64,000 nt of DNA from positions 248,001 through 312,000 of the forward strand of contig NZ_CP102510.1 in assembly GCF_024611995.1 (NCBI RefSeq). Direction: 5' to 3'. The notes below the pieces were generated by a model. It worked only from the letters and a program-made list of their open reading frames with translations. It did no database searches and had not been told where the DNA came from. The DNA comes from Streptomyces sp. NBC_00162 (GTDB lineage: Bacteria > Actinomycetota > Actinomycetes > Streptomycetales > Streptomycetaceae). Within the stretch, counting starts at the first letter, position 1. The number at the start of each line of letters is the position of its first letter. This document shows, piece after piece, positions 12,001-18,303 of the stretch. The translations under genes and the position numbers were made by a program.

Positions 12001-14021
12001 AGCCGCACCCGCACTGGGCCGGGCAGCTCGTCCGCGCCGTCCTCGCCGGCGACGACGAGGACCAGATCGCGCTGCGCGCCGACGGCCGGTACGTACGCAG
12101 GCTGCGCCGCACCACGCCCGCACCGGGCGCGCCGTGGACGACCAGCGGCACCGCCCTGATCACCGGTGGCACCGGCGCCCTCGGCCGGCGGCTCGCCCGC
12201 TGGCTCGCGGAACGCGGCACGCGGCGCGTCGTACTCGCCTCCCGCTCCGGCGAGGTCTCCGCGCGGTTCCGCGAGGAACTCGAGGCGACCGGGGCGGAGA
12301 TCGTGACGGCGGCCTGCGACGTCGGTGACAGGAGGCAGGTCGCCGAACTGATCGACCGGATCGACGCCGGCGGTCCGCCGCTGACGGTCGTCGCCCACCT
12401 CGCCGGGATCGCCGGAATGGCACTCCTGGCCGAGCTCGACGGAGCCCGGGCCGCCGAGGAACTCTCCGCGAAGGTGTCCGGCGCCTGGCACCTGCACGAA
12501 CTGCTCGGCGACCGGCCCCTGGACGCGTTCCTGCTGTACGGCAGCGGCGCCAGCCTGTGGGGTGCGGGCGGCGGGACGACCTACGCGGCCGGCAACGCCG
12601 CGCTGGACGCCCTCGCCCGGCACCGGGTGGCGGGCGGCCGCACGGCCACCGTCGTCCACTGGGGCGGCTGGGCCGACGGAGGCATGGTGACGGAGGAGGC
12701 CGAGGAGCAGCTCCGGGAACGGGGCCTGCGGATGATGGCCCCGGACCGGGCACTGGGCGCACTGGACCTGGTACTCGGAACGGACCGGGTGGCACTGGGC
12801 GTGGCCGACATCGACTGGTCCCGCTTCACCCCCACCTTCTGCGTCGCCCGGCGGCGTCCGCTGCTGCTGGGCATCCCGGAGGCGCGCGCCGAGATGACGG
12901 GCACGCGCCAGGAGAGCGGACTCGGCGAGCGGCTGGCGGGCATGGGACGGGACGCACGGCTGCGTACGGTGCTCGAACTGGTCCGCGTCGAGGCCGCCGC
13001 CGCCCTCGGGGTGGCGGACGTCCCCGCCGAACAGCCCCTCCAGCAGCTCGGGATGGACTCGCTGATGGCGGTCGGCCTGCGCGCCAGGCTCGCCAGGCGG
13101 ACCGGCCTGCCGCTCGGCACGGACGTACTGTTCCGGCACGGCAGTTGCGCCGGCATCGCGCGACACCTGGTCGACGAACTCACCGGGCGCCCGCCCGGCA
13201 CCGAGGACTCGGCCACCGCCTCGCCGACGGCCTCGGCCGACCAGCTGGTGCGGGTGCTCAAGCCGGCGCCGAACCCCAGGGCACGCATCCTGTGCATGGC
13301 CGGAATGGGCGGCACGACCACCGCCCACATCCCGCTCGTCCCGTACCTTCCCGAGGACGTGGAACTGCTGGGCATCCGGGTTCCCGGCCGTGAGGGCAGC
13401 GTCGGGGAGGCCCCGGTGAATGATGTGAACGTGCTCGTCGACCGGGTCGTGGCGGAGATGTCCGACCGTCTCGACGTGCCGGTCGTCCTGTACGGGCACA
13501 GCCAGGGCGCAAGCGGAGTCTGGGAGATCGCCCACCGGCTGGGCAGCAGGGCGGGCGGACCGGAACTGTCCCTCGTCGCCGCCTGCGCGCTGCCGCCGTT
13601 CACCGAGGCCCCGGAGGAGCTCCAGCGGTTCCAAGAGGTGTCGGCGCTGTGGGACACGGCGGAGCCGGCGACCCTGGCCGAGGCCTTCCGGGGGGTGCTG
13701 CCCGACGGGATCCTCGCCCACGACGAGGTCTTCGCCGGCTACCTGGAGAACCTGCGGAACGACTCCGAGATGTGGACCCGGTACCAGCGCATGCTGGACG
13801 CCGACCGCAGGGGTCCGCTGGACATCCCGGTCACGGCGGTGTCGGCCACGGCCGACCCGGTGCTGCCCGAGGGCACGATGAAGGGCTGGTCCGCGCTGAC
13901 CAGGGGCACGTTCACGACCCGGAGCATCGAGGGCGCGCACTCGGCGCCGATGGAGAACCCCGAGGCCATGGCCCGGCTGCTGACCGCGGCCGTCCCCGCC
14001 GGGCCGACGCCCGGCGCATGA
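1..14021 (+). CDS. Hybrid PKS-NRPS megasynthase, 3' part (5' end outside window)
   Basis: The frame is open from base 3, so the gene starts upstream. Domains in order, with rough nt: KR C-terminal half (to 590; LDD motif and YAAAN, B-type), ACP (660-880, GLDSLMA), condensation C1 (935-2240, HHAIVDA), PCP (2335-2540, LGGTSL), KS (2640-3900, TACSTG, EAHGTAT, KSNIGH), AT (4195-5060, GHSQGE), ACP (5300-5560), C2 (5600-6950, HHAITDG), complete A domain (7010-8495, NRKIDR at its end), PCP (8540-8745), KS (8800-10050), AT (10345-11190, GHSQGE, CASH), KR (11400-12830, GTGALG; Trp eight residues before the catalytic Tyr, A-type), ACP (12950-13180) and thioesterase (13250-14010, GHSQG, final GAHSAP). 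The TE makes this the last enzyme of the assembly line. No DH or ER is seen. The first NRPS module lacks an A domain. Product unknown. Confidence 0.97.
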   Translation, partial: AGAADVRVVACDVTSREQLAGLVESVPDLSGVWHLAGVLDDGLLTDQTPERLERVWAPKARAAWWLHELTADRSPAWFVVFSSAAGVLGSAGQSGYAAANAFADAVVLERRRQGLPALSLSWGLWEQAGTGLTAHLGRAELARMRRQGVAALTGAQALGALDTALTGRRAHLVPLRIDLSGAEDDRSPLLRGRTRMRRLADTRTGSADTGWSALPQPQRVRALADMVRREAAAALGRPDEIRPDAEFTELGLDSLMAVELRRRLSAETGLSLPATAVFDHPTPARLAEYLNGCLRDRGEDTVRARVERVERRDVHPATEGQRRLWFLEQMRPGTAEYNVTMPVRVAEPLDRAAFASAVEHVVRRHEALRTGLESRDGELVQVVYEEFGTPLRFEEVAGSDELADRIRGEAETPFDLSGPVLLRCLVLTGTDEQVVCLTLHHAIVDAWSLVMTLNQLFAAYGEFRAGRVPDSGSAPLVHLGDYAGWERDSIERGAFETGLGFFRDELSGVPRLELPPGDADSGADKVGFTVSDALRGELEALASEAGVTLYTVLASAFAVLLARYSDQRDFGIGTVWSGRGLSGSAEIVGFLANTLPLRCDLSADPDVPGLLSAMKSRVLGVMEHQNVPLSEVVKIVDAERNGEENPLFRAVFNYGLGAEPDDDTWRPFAGFFTGNVAGTAKFELTMSLAPAAEGLRGELEFRTHVLDQGSARRMVANFETLLTSFVRDAGLPVSRLSLLHAEEEGRFRRHGDGVTPEPAALPAPQPQPEAAESAASGDRVWETVLSAWSQVLEVEPDEVDPDSGFFDLGGTSLTAVRVHELVRDGLGREFPLATLFRHSTVRQLTTFLRGDTTPAAPAATAPAAAEERTGTGSDSGPDQDAVAIVGVALRLPGARDAEEFWANLRGGVESIRRFTDQELLDAGVPSSVLDDPAFVPAKGYVEDADLFDAEFFGYSRSEAENMDPQHRLFLETAWQGLEDAGVLPGADHGRIGVFAGAGFGGYNTGTVRGDEITELHEFYRNLLGNKSDFVSTRVAHKLNLRGPALTVQTACSTGLVVAHLARQSLLRGETDVALVGASALTFPLEYGYYHQEGFVFSPDGSCRAFDAERQGTVVGNGVVAVVLRRLSDAVEAGDRIYAVIRGSAINNDGSDKVGFTAPSVSGQAAVITDALADAGLSSADIGYVEAHGTATAMGDLIEVQALQEVFTSDRDEPCSLGSVKSNIGHVDVAAGLAGLVKAALCVYHGELVPTVNFQRVNPELGLDPAVLRISDDTRAWSGTRRAGVSSFGIGGTNAHLVLEQPPQPATPPAPARAAAPVVVSGRTPQALRDQARQWADWLTRHPDTTLTDLVRTTTRNRRHFDHRAAVLAHDLDEAVRGLTALGDGHAADAVCTGVAEERGKVVFVFAGHGSQWPGMARRLLTESPAFADTVARCDEALRPWTGWSVRELLADPEASGLSLDDVEVTQPALFTVALGLAEVWRSVGLEPEAVVGHSQGEVPAAVVAGALTLEEGAKVVAVRSQAFDRIESGSGGMAVLGLPLAEVEELLAGYGGALSVAVVNTPGSVVVAGAADAVGDLLARLADRDVFSRRIKADRAGHCGLVDPMLPEVEAALSGLRPRATTVPMYSTVTGARIGGEALDARYWCRNLREPVRMDLALDALSADGFGVFTEISAHPLLAIPLTAFTADRGGVVLGSLRRDHGGLDQIVRGLGELHVHGHPVDWTRVIDGPGRLVGLPGYAFQRQSYWIDGGSRSRQERQAPPADLAARLAALPEPARAPAVLEAVQEVLRGVLGLGEPMPVDERFQERGLDSMMALQLRNRLSEVTGTPLPSTLAFEHPTPQAVVDHLLAHAFSELPPSGPVMERAERRDVHPATEGQRRLWFLERMHPDSAQYNAVLRLEVASPLCPETFGRALRTVMERHEALRTGLELRDGELVQVVHREFTVPLRHERVADADALDRTLYAEERTPFELDAETLFRCLLVDSGEMWTLCLTLHHAITDGWSLSLLLNELYETYRALAGQQPLELPEVRYHLGDYARWEKQAVEQGAFERSLAYFASELEGAQRLELPARDTAENDRGDQGDRDDRDDRGGAVHFTVPAELRAALDELAARNSVTGYTVYVSAFAVLLARYTDQYDFSIGTIWSARELPQVAETFGFLANTLPLRCDLTGAVSFEDVLARTHTRVRGVFEHQSVPLTEVVRVAGGDRTGEENPLFRAVFNYGGAAFPTIGTGEEAWRLPTTGSVSGNVRGASKFELGLTLTADGGVLRGELEFQSHVLDRDSADRMAANFETLLASLAERPARPVRESELLCGAERRWLAEHGGDVAARPAGETAFQRILEQAARTPDAVAVVSDGHELTYREVSARARAIARRLAALGVTRGDLVGLCLPRTADLPVAMLGTWMAGAAYVPLDPAYPKARLDHVVSDSGLGVVISAGSLADVLPDGPRVLSVEEITEEVAEETAEETAEDGHHGQQPASAVPVRPEPSDPAYVIYTSGSTGTPKGVVVEHAQFAAFCLAMDDRVGGGADGTWLAVTSVSFDISGLELLWTLTRGHRVVVAGGELGAWAGYRQYGPTHLQCTPSLARMLLADAEGRELLGGLRLLLVGGEALDRGLADRLLRTCGGDVLNMYGPTETTVWSTTWRVEPGPVSLGSPVLDTRLAVLDRHRQPVPRGCRGELWIGGRGVARGYWDRAALTDERFVADPYEGAGRMYRTGDVVRYREDGSLEYCGRVDSQVKLAGHRIELGEIESVVAGCAGVREVAAVVREDAGPAALWVYYSGDAGRQVLAEHAAARLPVSMLPARWIRQDSLPLTPNRKIDRLALAALPAPRPEPAQPAAEGDRVWDAVVSAWSQVLDLAEVDPDRGFFELGGTSMAALRVHERLCAALDREFPLATLFRYSTVRQLTAFLRGDTTRTVTAAATYRQRPDEDAVAIVGVALRLPGANDADEFWANLRGGVESIRRFTERELLDAGIPRSVLEDPGFVPAKGYVQDADLFDAEFFRCSPSEAENMDPQHRLFLETAWQGLEDAGILPGADPGRIGVFGGVGFGGYDQGDSEDASEVFRSAIGNKNDFLATRLAHKLNLRGPALTVQTACSTGLVATHLARQSLLRGESDVALVGASALTFPLEQGYQYQEGFVASPDGHCRPFDADGAGTVLANGVVAVVLRRLSDAVEAGDRIYAVIRGSAINNDGSDKVGFTAPSVNGQATVITDALADAGLSSADIGYVEAHGTATAMGDPIEIQALQEVFTPDRDEPCAVGSVKSNIGHTDVAAGLAGLVKAALCVYHGELVPTVNFQRVNPELGLDPAVLRISDDTRAWAGTRRAGVSSFGIGGTNAHLVLEQPPQPAAQPAPARAAAPVVVSGRTPQALRDQAGRWAQWLTEHPDTTLTDLAWTTTRHREHFAERASVAGSDLTAVIEGLTAIAHDRPDASVTLATARPGKVVFVFPGQGSQWPGMARRLLTESPAFADTVARCDEALRPWTGWSVRELLQDEDRIAWDRLDIAQPVLFTMYLGLAAAMRELGLEAQAVVGHSQGEIPAAVVSGALTLDEGARIVAARSTALAALDSDGEMATVELPVSEVETALAPHGDAVSVAVVNTPGSTVISGDRAVVEELLYAWDDQDVWCGKLNTSCASHSSHMDALLPGLRDRLAPLRPRPTGIPLYSTVLGRRASGEELDAAYWCRNLREPVRLDLAQQQLLADGYTVFVEVSPHPVLAMPLADGGADRDAVVLAAMERDQGGLDRLQRTLGALHAHGVGIDWPAAVPDGRMVGLPGYAFQRQRHWKEPARRKTTDQRFWDAVGAGEADALAELLGASGQHRDSVMDLLPLLRRWHQGRDDHAGIADWLYEETWQPAEPAPAPADGVWAVLGDPASPAAELVAALGEAGAAAHRAGTDPGDLASLPAELQGVIVLTPPDEDGTRHGFLRTVRLLQELGTSHPRTPVWLVTRGAVGVDAADPVTRPEQALLHGLGRVAALERPEAWGGIADLPEQPHPHWAGQLVRAVLAGDDEDQIALRADGRYVRRLRRTTPAPGAPWTTSGTALITGGTGALGRRLARWLAERGTRRVVLASRSGEVSARFREELEATGAEIVTAACDVGDRRQVAELIDRIDAGGPPLTVVAHLAGIAGMALLAELDGARAAEELSAKVSGAWHLHELLGDRPLDAFLLYGSGASLWGAGGGTTYAAGNAALDALARHRVAGGRTATVVHWGGWADGGMVTEEAEEQLRERGLRMMAPDRALGALDLVLGTDRVALGVADIDWSRFTPTFCVARRRPLLLGIPEARAEMTGTRQESGLGERLAGMGRDARLRTVLELVRVEAAAALGVADVPAEQPLQQLGMDSLMAVGLRARLARRTGLPLGTDVLFRHGSCAGIARHLVDELTGRPPGTEDSATASPTASADQLVRVLKPAPNPRARILCMAGMGGTTTAHIPLVPYLPEDVELLGIRVPGREGSVGEAPVNDVNVLVDRVVAEMSDRLDVPVVLYGHSQGASGVWEIAHRLGSRAGGPELSLVAACALPPFTEAPEELQRFQEVSALWDTAEPATLAEAFRGVLPDGILAHDEVFAGYLENLRNDSEMWTRYQRMLDADRRGPLDIPVTAVSATADPVLPEGTMKGWSALTRGTFTTRSIEGAHSAPMENPEAMARLLTAAVPAGPTPGA
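3340..4350 (+). repeat. KS/AT segment nearly identical to 9500-10500
   Basis: Within the megasynthase gene, the KS C-terminal half, the KS-AT linker and the start of the AT (about 3340-4060 and 4225-4350) are almost base-identical to 9500-10220 and 10375-10500. The flanking domain halves differ much more. This patchy identity suggests recent gene conversion or module duplication. Confidence 0.8.
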
Positions 14022-14023
14022 AA

Positions 14024-14067
14024 CGCCCGTGGCGTCCGCCGTCTTCGGACGGCGGACGCCACGGGCG
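14024..14067. terminator. Bidirectional terminator, 20-bp perfect stem with TTCG loop
   Basis: A perfect 20-bp GC-rich inverted repeat closed by a TTCG tetraloop begins 2 nt after the megasynthase stop codon. It lies between two convergent genes (stops at 14021 and 14093), so it can end transcription from both sides. Confidence 0.9.
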
Positions 14068-14092
14068 CGAGGAAGGGGAAGGGAAGGGGGTG

Positions 14093-15499
14093 TCAGGCCC
14101 CGGGTCCGGCGTTCGCGCCCGAACCGGGACGGATCAGCAGTGCGGCCAGCAGCGCGACACCCGCGCACACCGCGCCCGCCGTGAAGCCCAGGGACATCCC
14201 GGACCGCGAGGCGACCGCCACCAGCATCGCCAGGCCCAGCGAACCGCCCAGCGTCTGTACGGCATTGAGCATGCTGGAGGCCGCTCCGGCGTCCCCGCGC
14301 CGCAGCCCGGACGTCGCCAGCACCGTCGGCGGGATCACGCAGCAGGCCATGCCCGCGCCCAGCAGGAGCAGCGGCGGCAGGATCCCGCCCGCGTACGAGG
14401 TGTCCGGCCCGAGCTGCGACAGCCACAGGTTGCCGGTCAGCAGCAGGGCGGCGCCCCCCGCCATCAGGTAACGGGCCCCCAGCTGGCGCTCCAGCCGTAC
14501 GGCCGCCCACGCCATCACCGCCATCGTCGCGGCGAGCGGCGTGAGCGCGACCGCGGCGCCCAGCGGGCCGTAGCCCGCCTCCTGCTGGAAGTACCGGTTC
14601 AGGAAGAAGTACGCACCCATGATCGAACCGGGCACGGCCAGCGTCCCCACGTACGCGAGGACCCGGTTGCGGGACCGGAACAGGTGCAGCGAGACGATCG
14701 GATGCGCGGCCCGCCGCTCGACGCCCGCGAACACCGCGAACAGCACCACGGCGCCCGCCACGCACACCAGCGCCCGCACATCGCCGAGACCCTGCTCCGC
14801 CGCGCGCGCCAGCCCGTACACGAGGGCGGCCGCGCCCACCGCCGACAGCAGCGCACCGGCCACGTCGAAACGGCCCGGATTGCGGCGGGTCTCCGTGATC
14901 GCCACCGGCCCGAGCACCAGGATCAGCACGCCGAGCGGCACGTTCAGCAGCAGACCCCACCGCCACGAACTCAGACCGGACAGTGTCCCGGCCAGCAGCA
15001 GGCCGCCGGCCGTACTGACCGCGCCGGCCGCCGTGCACACGGCGATCGCACGCTTGCGCGGCGCACCCTCCTCGAACATGCTCAGCACCAGGGCCAGTCC
15101 GCTCGGCGCGGCCAGCGCCGCCCCGATGCCCTGGACCACCCGGATCGCGGTGAGCAGCTCCACGTCCGACGCGAGCCCGCGCACGGCGGCGGCCGCGGTG
15201 AACAGGGCCACGCCGGTGAGGAACACCCGGCGGCGCCCGAGGATGTCGCCGGCCCTCCCGCCGAGCAGCAGCAGACCGCCGAAGGCGAGCAGGTAGGCGT
15301 TCAGCACCCACGACGAACCGACGTCCGACAGCCCGAGATCGGCGCGCATGCCGGGCAGCGCGATGTTCACGATGGCGTCGTCGAGCTGGATCATCGCGTT
15401 GCACGAGGCGATGACGGCGAGGGCGAGCCCCGGCCGGGGGCGGGGGGTCTTGGGCGCGGGCGGTGCCTCCACGCGCGGTTCGAGCACGGGCGCGGACAT
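14093..15499 (-). CDS. DHA2-family (14-TM) MFS drug exporter
   Basis: A 468-residue multi-membrane-segment protein. It carries the DHA2 signature LDDAIVNIALP in the first helix and the loop motif GGRAGDILGRRRVF, as in EmrB/QacA proton antiporters. The length fits the family. I chose the ATG at 15499 because AGGAGG lies 7 nt upstream; the frame also runs open further upstream. It is convergent with the megasynthase gene and shares its terminator. By position it is a plausible exporter or self-resistance pump for the polyketide-peptide, but that is inference. The divergent neighbour at 15679 is another permease. Confidence 0.9.
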   Translation of the reverse strand: MSAPVLEPRVEAPPAPKTPRPRPGLALAVIASCNAMIQLDDAIVNIALPGMRADLGLSDVGSSWVLNAYLLAFGGLLLLGGRAGDILGRRRVFLTGVALFTAAAAVRGLASDVELLTAIRVVQGIGAALAAPSGLALVLSMFEEGAPRKRAIAVCTAAGAVSTAGGLLLAGTLSGLSSWRWGLLLNVPLGVLILVLGPVAITETRRNPGRFDVAGALLSAVGAAALVYGLARAAEQGLGDVRALVCVAGAVVLFAVFAGVERRAAHPIVSLHLFRSRNRVLAYVGTLAVPGSIMGAYFFLNRYFQQEAGYGPLGAAVALTPLAATMAVMAWAAVRLERQLGARYLMAGGAALLLTGNLWLSQLGPDTSYAGGILPPLLLLGAGMACCVIPPTVLATSGLRRGDAGAASSMLNAVQTLGGSLGLAMLVAVASRSGMSLGFTAGAVCAGVALLAALLIRPGSGANAGPGA

Positions 15500-15678
15500 G
15501 ACCAGCCTCCTGAGGACGGCAAACAGACTCCGGACACGGGTCCGGTGCCGACACTGTCCCGCCGGCCCCTCGAGATCCCGCTGAGCCCAACCGGAGGCCT
15601 CGCGCCTACCGCCGCCCGCCGCCCGCCGGCCCGGAAAACGCGCTGTGCAGCCCAAACGCCCATGAGTACCGTGCGCAC

Positions 15679-16596
15679 ATGGATCACAAGGCCGACCACC
15701 CCGCCATCGACCGACGCGCCCTCGCCGCAGCGGCCGTCACCGTAGTCCTCTGGGCCTCGGCATTCGTCTCGATCCGCTCGGCGGCGGCGTACTACGCCCC
15801 CGGAGCGCTCGCCCTCGGACGCCTGCTGACGGCTTCCCTCGCCCTCGCGCTCGTCCTCGTGATCAAGCGGGTCCCGCTCCCGCCGCGCCAGGCCTGGCCC
15901 GGCATCCTCACCTCCGGAGTGCTGTGGTTCGGCCTCTACATGGTGGCGCTGAACTGGGGCGAGCAGGGCGTGGACGCCGGCACCGCGGCCATGGTCGTGA
16001 ACATCGGCCCCCTCGTGATCGCCCTGCTCAGCGGCTGGCTGCTGAAGGAAGGCTTCCCCCCGATGCTGCTCGCGGGCATGGGAGTCTCCTTCGCCGGCGC
16101 GGCCGTGGTGGGCCTGTCCACCTCCGACGGCGGCTCCTCCTCCCTCGGCGGCGTGCTGCTCTGCCTGCTCGCCGCGCTCGCCTACGGCGCCGGTGTGGTC
16201 GCGCAGAAGCCCGCACTGACGTACGCGACCCCGCTCCAGGTGACCACGTACGGCTGCTTCGTCGGCACCGCCGTCACCCTCCCCTTCGCCTGGCAACTGC
16301 TGACCCAGCTCCCCGAAGCCCCGCTGACCGCCACCCTCAACATGGTCTATCTGGGCTTGTTCCCGACCGCCCTGGCCTTCACCACCTGGACGTACGCCCT
16401 CGCCAGGACCACCGCCGGCAAGATGGGCGCGACCACCTACGCGGTCCCCGCCGTCGTGGTCCTCATCGCCTGGATCGCCCTGGACGAGGTCCCCGGCGCC
16501 CTGACCCTCCTGGGCGGCGCGATCTGCCTGGCGGGAGTAGCCGTCTCCCGCAGACGCGGAGCCCGCCGCCCCACCCCGGCGCCCGCACACCGGTAG
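15679..16596 (+). CDS. EamA/DMT superfamily permease
   Basis: A 305-residue protein with about ten hydrophobic segments in two EamA repeats: an N-terminal half starting VTVVLWASAFVSIRSAA and a C-terminal half ending in a Gly/Val-rich helix and a basic tail. This is the usual size and layout of drug/metabolite transporters (RhaT/YdcZ-like); the substrate cannot be predicted. It starts at the ATG at 15679, divergent from the MFS exporter, leaving a 179-nt shared promoter region. The next gene starts 54 nt downstream and may be co-transcribed. Confidence 0.88.
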   Translation: MDHKADHPAIDRRALAAAAVTVVLWASAFVSIRSAAAYYAPGALALGRLLTASLALALVLVIKRVPLPPRQAWPGILTSGVLWFGLYMVALNWGEQGVDAGTAAMVVNIGPLVIALLSGWLLKEGFPPMLLAGMGVSFAGAAVVGLSTSDGGSSSLGGVLLCLLAALAYGAGVVAQKPALTYATPLQVTTYGCFVGTAVTLPFAWQLLTQLPEAPLTATLNMVYLGLFPTALAFTTWTYALARTTAGKMGATTYAVPAVVVLIAWIALDEVPGALTLLGGAICLAGVAVSRRRGARRPTPAPAHR

Positions 16597-16626
16597 GCAG
16601 CAAGACAGCAAGGCAGTAAGGCAGTA
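16595..16626 (+). repeat. Four tandem 8-nt repeats (AGGCAGYA type)
   Basis: Directly after the EamA stop codon come AGGCAGCA, AGACAGCA, AGGCAGTA and AGGCAGTA. This is a short tandem expansion in the gap before the next gene, with no obvious function. Confidence 0.7.
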
Positions 16627-16650
16627 AGCAACGGCGGAAGCGAGAACACC

Positions 16651-17538
16651 ATGACCCCGCACCACACCACCGACGTCCAACTCCGGCAGGGCATCGCCTT
16701 CCGGGACCTGCACCACGGCCCCCGCCCGTTCGTCGTCCCCAACCCCTGGGACGCGGGCAGCGCACGCATCCTGGCCGCCTTCGGCTTCGCCGCCCTTGCC
16801 ACCACCGGCGCCGGCCTCGCCCACAGCCTCGGCCGCCCCGACGGCACCGACCGGGTCAGCCGCGCCGAAATCCTCGACAACGCCCGCCTGATCGTGGAGG
16901 CCGGCGGCCTGCCCGTCACGGCCGACCTGGAGAGCGGCTTCGGCGACACCCCCGAGGACGTCGCCGAGACCATCCGCCTCGCCGCCGCCGCGGGCCTGGT
17001 CGGCGGCTCCGTCGAGGACTCCACCGGCCGCGAGGACACCGGACCCGAAGGAAGCCCGGTCCGCCCGCTCGCCGAAGCCGTGGAACGGGTGGCCGCCGCC
17101 GTGGAGGCCGCCGAGCGGCTGGACTTCCCCTTCACCGTCACCGCCCGCGCGGAGAACTTCTTCCAGGGCCGCCCCGACCTGGACGACACCATCCGCCGCC
17201 TCCAGGCGTACGAAGCCGCCGGCGCTCACGTGCTCTACGCCCCCGCCCTGCCCGACGCCGAAGCCATCGCCGCCGTCTGCTCCTCGGTGACCCGGCCCGT
17301 CAACGTCCTGATGGGCGGCGCCCTGAAGCTGTCCGTCGACGACCTCGGCGCCCTCGGAGTACGTCGCATCAGCACCGGATCCGCCCTGTCCCGCGCGGCA
17401 CTCGGCGCCCTCACCCGGGCCGCCCGGGAGATCACCGAGTCCGGCACCTTCACCTTCGGCGCGGACACCCTCCCCTACGCCGACGCCAACACCCTGTTCA
17501 CGGAGCCCACCGCATCCCGAGACGGTCGAGCTGTGTGA
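16651..17538 (+). CDS. Isocitrate lyase/PEP mutase family enzyme
   Basis: A 295-residue TIM-barrel protein of the ICL/PEP mutase superfamily. Visible marks are the N-terminal VVPNPWDAGSARIL, the metal-binding stretch TADLESGFGDTPEDV and SVEDSTGR, and the later TARAENFF and MGG segments. The family cleaves or forms C-C or P-C bonds next to a carboxylate (2-methylisocitrate lyase, carboxy-PEP mutase and similar). The KKCGH lyase motif of true isocitrate lyase is absent, so this is the small oxaloacetate hydrolase/PEP mutase-like branch and the substrate is open. It starts at the ATG at 16651 and is probably co-transcribed with the permease. Confidence 0.88.
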   Translation: MTPHHTTDVQLRQGIAFRDLHHGPRPFVVPNPWDAGSARILAAFGFAALATTGAGLAHSLGRPDGTDRVSRAEILDNARLIVEAGGLPVTADLESGFGDTPEDVAETIRLAAAAGLVGGSVEDSTGREDTGPEGSPVRPLAEAVERVAAAVEAAERLDFPFTVTARAENFFQGRPDLDDTIRRLQAYEAAGAHVLYAPALPDAEAIAAVCSSVTRPVNVLMGGALKLSVDDLGALGVRRISTGSALSRAALGALTRAAREITESGTFTFGADTLPYADANTLFTEPTASRDGRAV

Positions 17539-17908
17539 CCCGCCACCCGCTCATCGACGGCTTGCTGCTCCGGCAGTTCGCGACGAAGACACCTAGCCCG
17601 AGCAGGGGCCCGTGCTCGGCGGGCCGCCCCGCGCGCCGGTGAGACCTTCGTGCACAGAGTCACCCGGGGCCGGTCGAACGGAGCGCCAGCGCATCGGCGT
17701 GGTGGACTCGTCGGCTGGCGTCCCCCTTTCTGCCTGTGCCGCGCAGGCCATCACTGCCCGCAGATGGCGCGGTTGGCGACCGAGACGCCGGGGGACGGCC
17801 ATCTACTAGGTCAGGTGAGCGCCGGCCGCCCCACCTGGGCATCGCCCATCGTGCTGATGGGTGGCCAAGCGTTCGGCCCCCACCGCTCGCCCTCTCCATC
17901 TGGCGCCG
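17539..17908. other. Intergenic, no supported gene
   Basis: I read 370 nt on both strands. The short open frames here have no ribosome binding site and no recognisable protein character. I see no RNA gene or clear terminator. Confidence 0.5.
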
Positions 17909-18118
17909 TTAACGGCGGGCACGCCAGGTGGAAAACAGCCCCATGCCCACGCTGGTCACCACTGCGAACGCCTCAGCACCTGCAACGGCAAAAACGGCAC
18001 AGGCCCCCGTGAGTAGGGCCAGCAGAGCGAGTAGATCGACCACTCGCTCGCGCAGCGTGGCAGGCGGTGCTGCGTCAGCGACGGGCGGACTGATTGAGGT
18101 GTTCTCTTGTTTGTCCAT
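17909..18118 (-). CDS. Small membrane protein, unknown function
   Basis: A 69-residue protein. It has a polar N terminus (MDKQENTSISPP) and a helix (LRERVVDLLALLALL) that runs into one or two hydrophobic segments separated by an Ala/Gly turn, and it ends in WRARR. It looks like a short two-helix membrane protein. The start is uncertain: the chosen ATG has GGGAGG almost touching it, and an in-frame ATG 21 nt upstream is also possible. It is divergent from the carboxyltransferase fusion gene. Not recognised as a family. Confidence 0.5.
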   Translation of the reverse strand: MDKQENTSISPPVADAAPPATLRERVVDLLALLALLTGACAVFAVAGAEAFAVVTSVGMGLFSTWRARR

Positions 18119-18215
18119 GCCTCCCAGCTCACCGTGCATCGAGGCCAACGCCCCTACGGGACGAACAATCTCGCAGCAAGCCGATCAACGCAGAACGGCG
18201 ACGTACACTCGCGTG

Positions 18216-18227
18216 GTTCGGCCGAAC
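18216..18227. promoter_or_regulatory. 12-bp perfect palindrome upstream of HTH-carboxyltransferase gene
   Basis: GTTCGGCCGAAC is a perfect palindrome 77 nt before the start of the gene at 18304 and inside the divergent promoter region. It could be an operator, perhaps for the DNA-binding-like domain of that gene's own product. This is a suggestion from position only. Confidence 0.35.
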
Positions 18228-18303
18228 ACTGGCCTTGTCCGGCGCTGTTCGTGGGAGTTCGGTCTTGGGCACCTTGGAGGGCCGACGAGCTGGGGGGATG
18301 GGC

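Noticed and set aside
222..15590. Very long minus-strand open frames opposite the megasynthase gene (for example 222-7745 and 11646-15590)
   Set aside because: They mirror the real plus-strand and MFS genes, and their composition is that of GC-rich shadow frames without domains.
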